Part shown: piece after piece, positions 7,733 to 10,308 of the stretch
Layout of the letters: each line of letters opens with the position of its first letter
Numbering within the stretch: position 1 is the stretch's first letter
Assembly (NCBI GenBank): GCA_003118195.1
Contig: BEXV01000110.1
Span: forward strand, 202,587 to 212,894
Direction of reading: 5' to 3'
Origin: Hemicentrotus pulcherrimus
Taxonomy: Eukaryota; Echinodermata; Echinoidea; Camarodonta; Strongylocentrotidae
Length of the DNA stretch: 10,308 nucleotides
The notes under the pieces: generated by a model
The model's input: the letters and a program-made list of their open reading frames with translations, nothing else
Database searches by the model: none
What the model was told of the DNA's origin: nothing
Program-made: the position numbers and the translations under genes

Positions 7733-7738
7733 AATAAA
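7733..7738 (+). other. candidate poly(A) signal AATAAA
   Basis: AATAAA is followed within about 35 bases by a GT-rich stretch (TTTGTGG near 7764), the usual layout of a cleavage and polyadenylation site. It would serve the receptor gene if the last exon extends this far. An earlier AATAAA lies at 7173-7178, about 200 bp after the TM4 exon, and could be used instead if the intron proposed at 6969-7436 is not real. Confidence 0.35.
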
Positions 7739-9532
7739 CAGTAGCTGTGTAGAATGTTACTCATTTGTGGTATTACCCTTTAATTTTCACTTATTATTTG
7801 TGGTTGAGTTAAATTGGCGATAAATGAAAATTTACAAGCATCTTACATAGCCTATTATACGTGTTGTGTTCTTCTGTGCCTGTATTCAGGTTGTAATGTG
7901 ATTGTAATGACAAGATTAAGCCCTTTCACCGTATTCACCAAGTTTGAATAGCCTCATTAGAAGAAGAAAAAAACCGTTGTTACTACTCCAAATCTAGCCC
8001 CGTGGATACTCATTTAGAATATAATACAATTATTTTTGTGTTTCATTAAGCAAATTCATGTAGATTTTGAGGTAGCTCTTTTGTGGCTTACTCTCATTTT
8101 TATTTTGTTTACTGTAAACATCATGATTACATAAGGTTTATCAATATTAACGTTGTAATTGATTGAGGGTGCAGGAAGCTAGTATTCTATTTTTGTAAAA
8201 ATTTGAGACTCAATGAACGTTACACTAATTTTGTGTAGTACCCCTTCAGCCGACGTTTGTGTAATTTATTAAACGAAAAATCAACCAAACTAAAATATAC
8301 ATGTATTACAGCTGATGAGATGAATAGTTTGGTGTGGTTATATACTTTGCATTTCAATCAGTTGAAGTATAGAAAGAGATGATCGGTACTAAATCAAAAA
8401 AATAGCAACGAAGACAGATCCCCATACCCCCTCAAAAAAAAGGAGAAAGAAGCGATTTACTCTGTTGAGGACAAGACGAAACGCTTGAGTATGTCTGTTT
8501 TTTGTTGGTATTTTGGACATATTATAAGTGTAACCTCGAATTCCTAATCATATCGGTGCAAAAAATTACTTAGTCTTGCACAAAATAGACGTTGCAGTGT
8601 TTCTATCATTATTATAGAACAAGTCATTGTTAATAATCTTACCTTTATGTTGTGAACATAAAGCGTGGTGCCAAATGTTGCTGAATATTTCTCGATCATC
8701 TAATTTTGTATTGTTTACTTTTATATGGTGCATATAAGAACAGTATTCAGGCAATTTAAACAAATGCTGTACTTGACTTTCTTTATATCGTTTAGCTTAC
8801 TCCGTCACGAACGTGCCGACTACCTTTCCATTTTATTCCATTTCCCATTGTGGGGATAACACATTGTGAAATTTACCTGTAGAAATATATGTTATGATAA
8901 CTCTTTAACCAATAATTAAAAACGAAACAAAACAACAAACTAACAAACAAACCAATCACGTTGCAATTATTATCCAGGCTTAAAAATTATTTTGCGAACA
9001 TTATCCAACCTGAAGTTCGGTCGAACGTGACCGATAAATATAGTACCGTGTGATTATCGGAACTCATTTACTGTAGAATTTGATATAAATGTTGATAAGT
9101 ATGGTAACTTAAAGTACAGTAATCTGTTTTGTATAATCACCAAAACTCAAACATACATTATCGTGATAGATTATTTAGAAAGTCGCACATAACGAGTTAC
9201 AGAGAGTCGACCCATCCCAATTAATATTTTTTGTTCAACAACGAAACTTACATTGAGAATCTGAGATATCCTTATGTAAAAAAGTGATAACTTATACTCA
9301 ACTTTGCTGTAACTGCTTTACATTCAAATATATGTAGTTTTGATATTGGTGGTGTGACATGAATTGATTATATACTCTGTAGAAAATGATATAACTATTA
9401 AATTTATCATTTAACAATGTTGTTTTTGCTATGTGATGAGAACAATGAAAGAAGATGACGTACTTATATGGTTACGAGGATAATATGAGAATTATGATGT
9501 TTATTATTTTATGATAACTGTTAATGTGGACA

Positions 9533-9653
9533 GTGATGATGAAGATGATGATAATGATGATAACGATGAATATGAATATATTGGAGGCAATGATGGTAAT
9601 GATGATGATGGAGATGATGATGGTGATAATGATGATGACGATGATGGTGATGG

Positions 9654-9684
<31 letters not shown>

Positions 9685-9698
9685 GATGGTGATGATGG

Positions 9699-9744
<46 letters not shown>

Positions 9745-9873
9745 GATGGTGATGATGGTGATGATGATGACGATGATGGTGATGATGATGATGACGATGG
9801 TGGTGATGATGGTGATGGTGATGATGGTGATGACGATGATGGTGATGATGATGACGACGACGATAATGGTGAT
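9533..9873. repeat. (GAT)n trinucleotide microsatellite with GGT and GAC variants
   Basis: About 340 bp are made almost entirely of GAT triplets, with GGT, GAC and a few AAT or GAA variants. Because the period is three, several long frames stay open, reading poly-Asp, poly-Met, poly-His or poly-Ile depending on frame and strand. None has a start context, domain or splice partner, so I treat them as artefacts of the repeat. A higher-order 60-bp period is visible inside. Confidence 0.97.
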
Positions 9874-10308
9874 TAAATTGCAGATTCTTCCATGTGGAAG
9901 TGGAAATGCTAAAAAGGGGGGAAATAAAACTATCATGGGTTCTTTTTTTAAATCTCAATGCCACTCGTAATGAATATCATTATATCAAATCTTATCTTCT
10001 CTAGATAAAAAATAGGCCTACTAAAACAATGACGGATGCTATTGACAAACAAGAGGGAAGATTTATAATAAACCAATTAATTGGGGGGGGGGGTACCGTG
10101 ACGATAGATTGGAGAGTAAAAAGAATACTTAAACCTCTCTCCCTTTTGCCCAGGCCGCACATCTCTTTCTCAGTCCCCTAGTTAGATCAATTGAAAATAG
10201 ATAATTCCTCTTCTTATTTCCTTTACTGCCCGTCCTTCCATAAAAAACTTTACTCCTCATCCCATTTAATTCTCCCAACTCTCCTTCTTCTCCAGTATCA
10301 CCCCCCCC
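9874..10308. other. no gene recognised: intergenic, pyrimidine-rich end
   Basis: This stretch follows the GAT repeat. It contains AATAAA at 9923-9928, the poly-G run at 10083 and a pyrimidine-rich last 170 bases ending in a run of C. No exon-like or conserved sequence is visible. Confidence 0.6.
10083..10093. repeat. poly-G run
   Basis: Eleven G residues follow AATTAATT and precede TACCGTGACG. As with the run near 1575, its length should be treated with caution. Confidence 0.9.

Larger units (their letters stand above)
6973..9532. other. no gene recognised: 3' UTR and intergenic DNA
   Basis: Apart from the poly(A) signal candidates and the possible terminal acceptor at 7436, I see only AT-rich sequence. 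Short minus-strand frames at 7380-7577 and 8566-8763 have no recognisable motif and lie in low-complexity surroundings. No tRNA or rRNA pattern was seen. Confidence 0.6.

Noticed and set aside
9472..9970. Several long open frames on both strands (poly-Asp, poly-His, poly-Met, poly-Ile)
   Set aside because: They are all products of one GAT trinucleotide repeat, which lacks stops in several frames. No domain, splice sites or initiation context supports translation.

Overview
This is a eukaryotic genomic window. Its one recognisable gene is a cys-loop, cation-type nicotinic acetylcholine receptor (nAChR) subunit on the + strand, split over six exons between 2145 and about 6972. Exons are GC-richer with canonical GT-AG junctions. 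They lie in AT-rich noncoding DNA with simple repeats, a LINE tail and small tandem duplications. This looks like a metazoan, probably a marine invertebrate; echinoderm or another invertebrate deuterostome is my guess and is not proven by the sequence.

Layout. 1-2144: upstream intron or flank with a (TC)n tract, an imperfect inverted repeat (537-654), a GC-richer block (about 1150-1345) and a 28-bp tandem duplication (1473-1528). I find no exon for the signal peptide or the first extracellular block, so the gene's 5' end probably lies outside the window. Exons: 2145-2189 (45 nt), 2709-2818 (110 nt), 4235-4676 (442 nt), 5365-5703 (339 nt), 6127-6414 (288 nt) and 6775 onward. The reading frame is consistent across every junction. 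Intron 2 (2819-4234) holds a 5'-truncated LINE tail (2851-3242, possible 8-bp target duplications) and a 124-bp tandem duplication (3563-3810). Intron 3 holds a diverged direct repeat.

Protein. The parts seen encode loop D, loop A, the cys-loop, loop B, the vicinal-cysteine loop C, TM1, TM2 with a cation-selective pore, TM3, the post-TM3 helix, the cytoplasmic loop with its pre-TM4 helix, and the start of TM4. The binding-site aromatics and vicinal Cys mark it as alpha-type. It would act as one subunit of a pentameric acetylcholine-gated channel in the plasma membrane.

The most notable point is an in-frame TAA at 6832-6834, in the middle of TM4. The same frame then continues with family-like TM4 and C-terminal sequence to a second TAA at 6970-6972. 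Everything else in the gene is intact, so this is a very recent lesion, a null allele, a base-call error, or a recoded or bypassed stop.

6973-10308: presumed 3' UTR or intergenic DNA with poly(A) signal candidates, a possible terminal intron (6969-7436), a 340-bp (GAT)n microsatellite with a 60-bp higher-order period, and homopolymer runs. I see no second gene and no novel multi-gene system.
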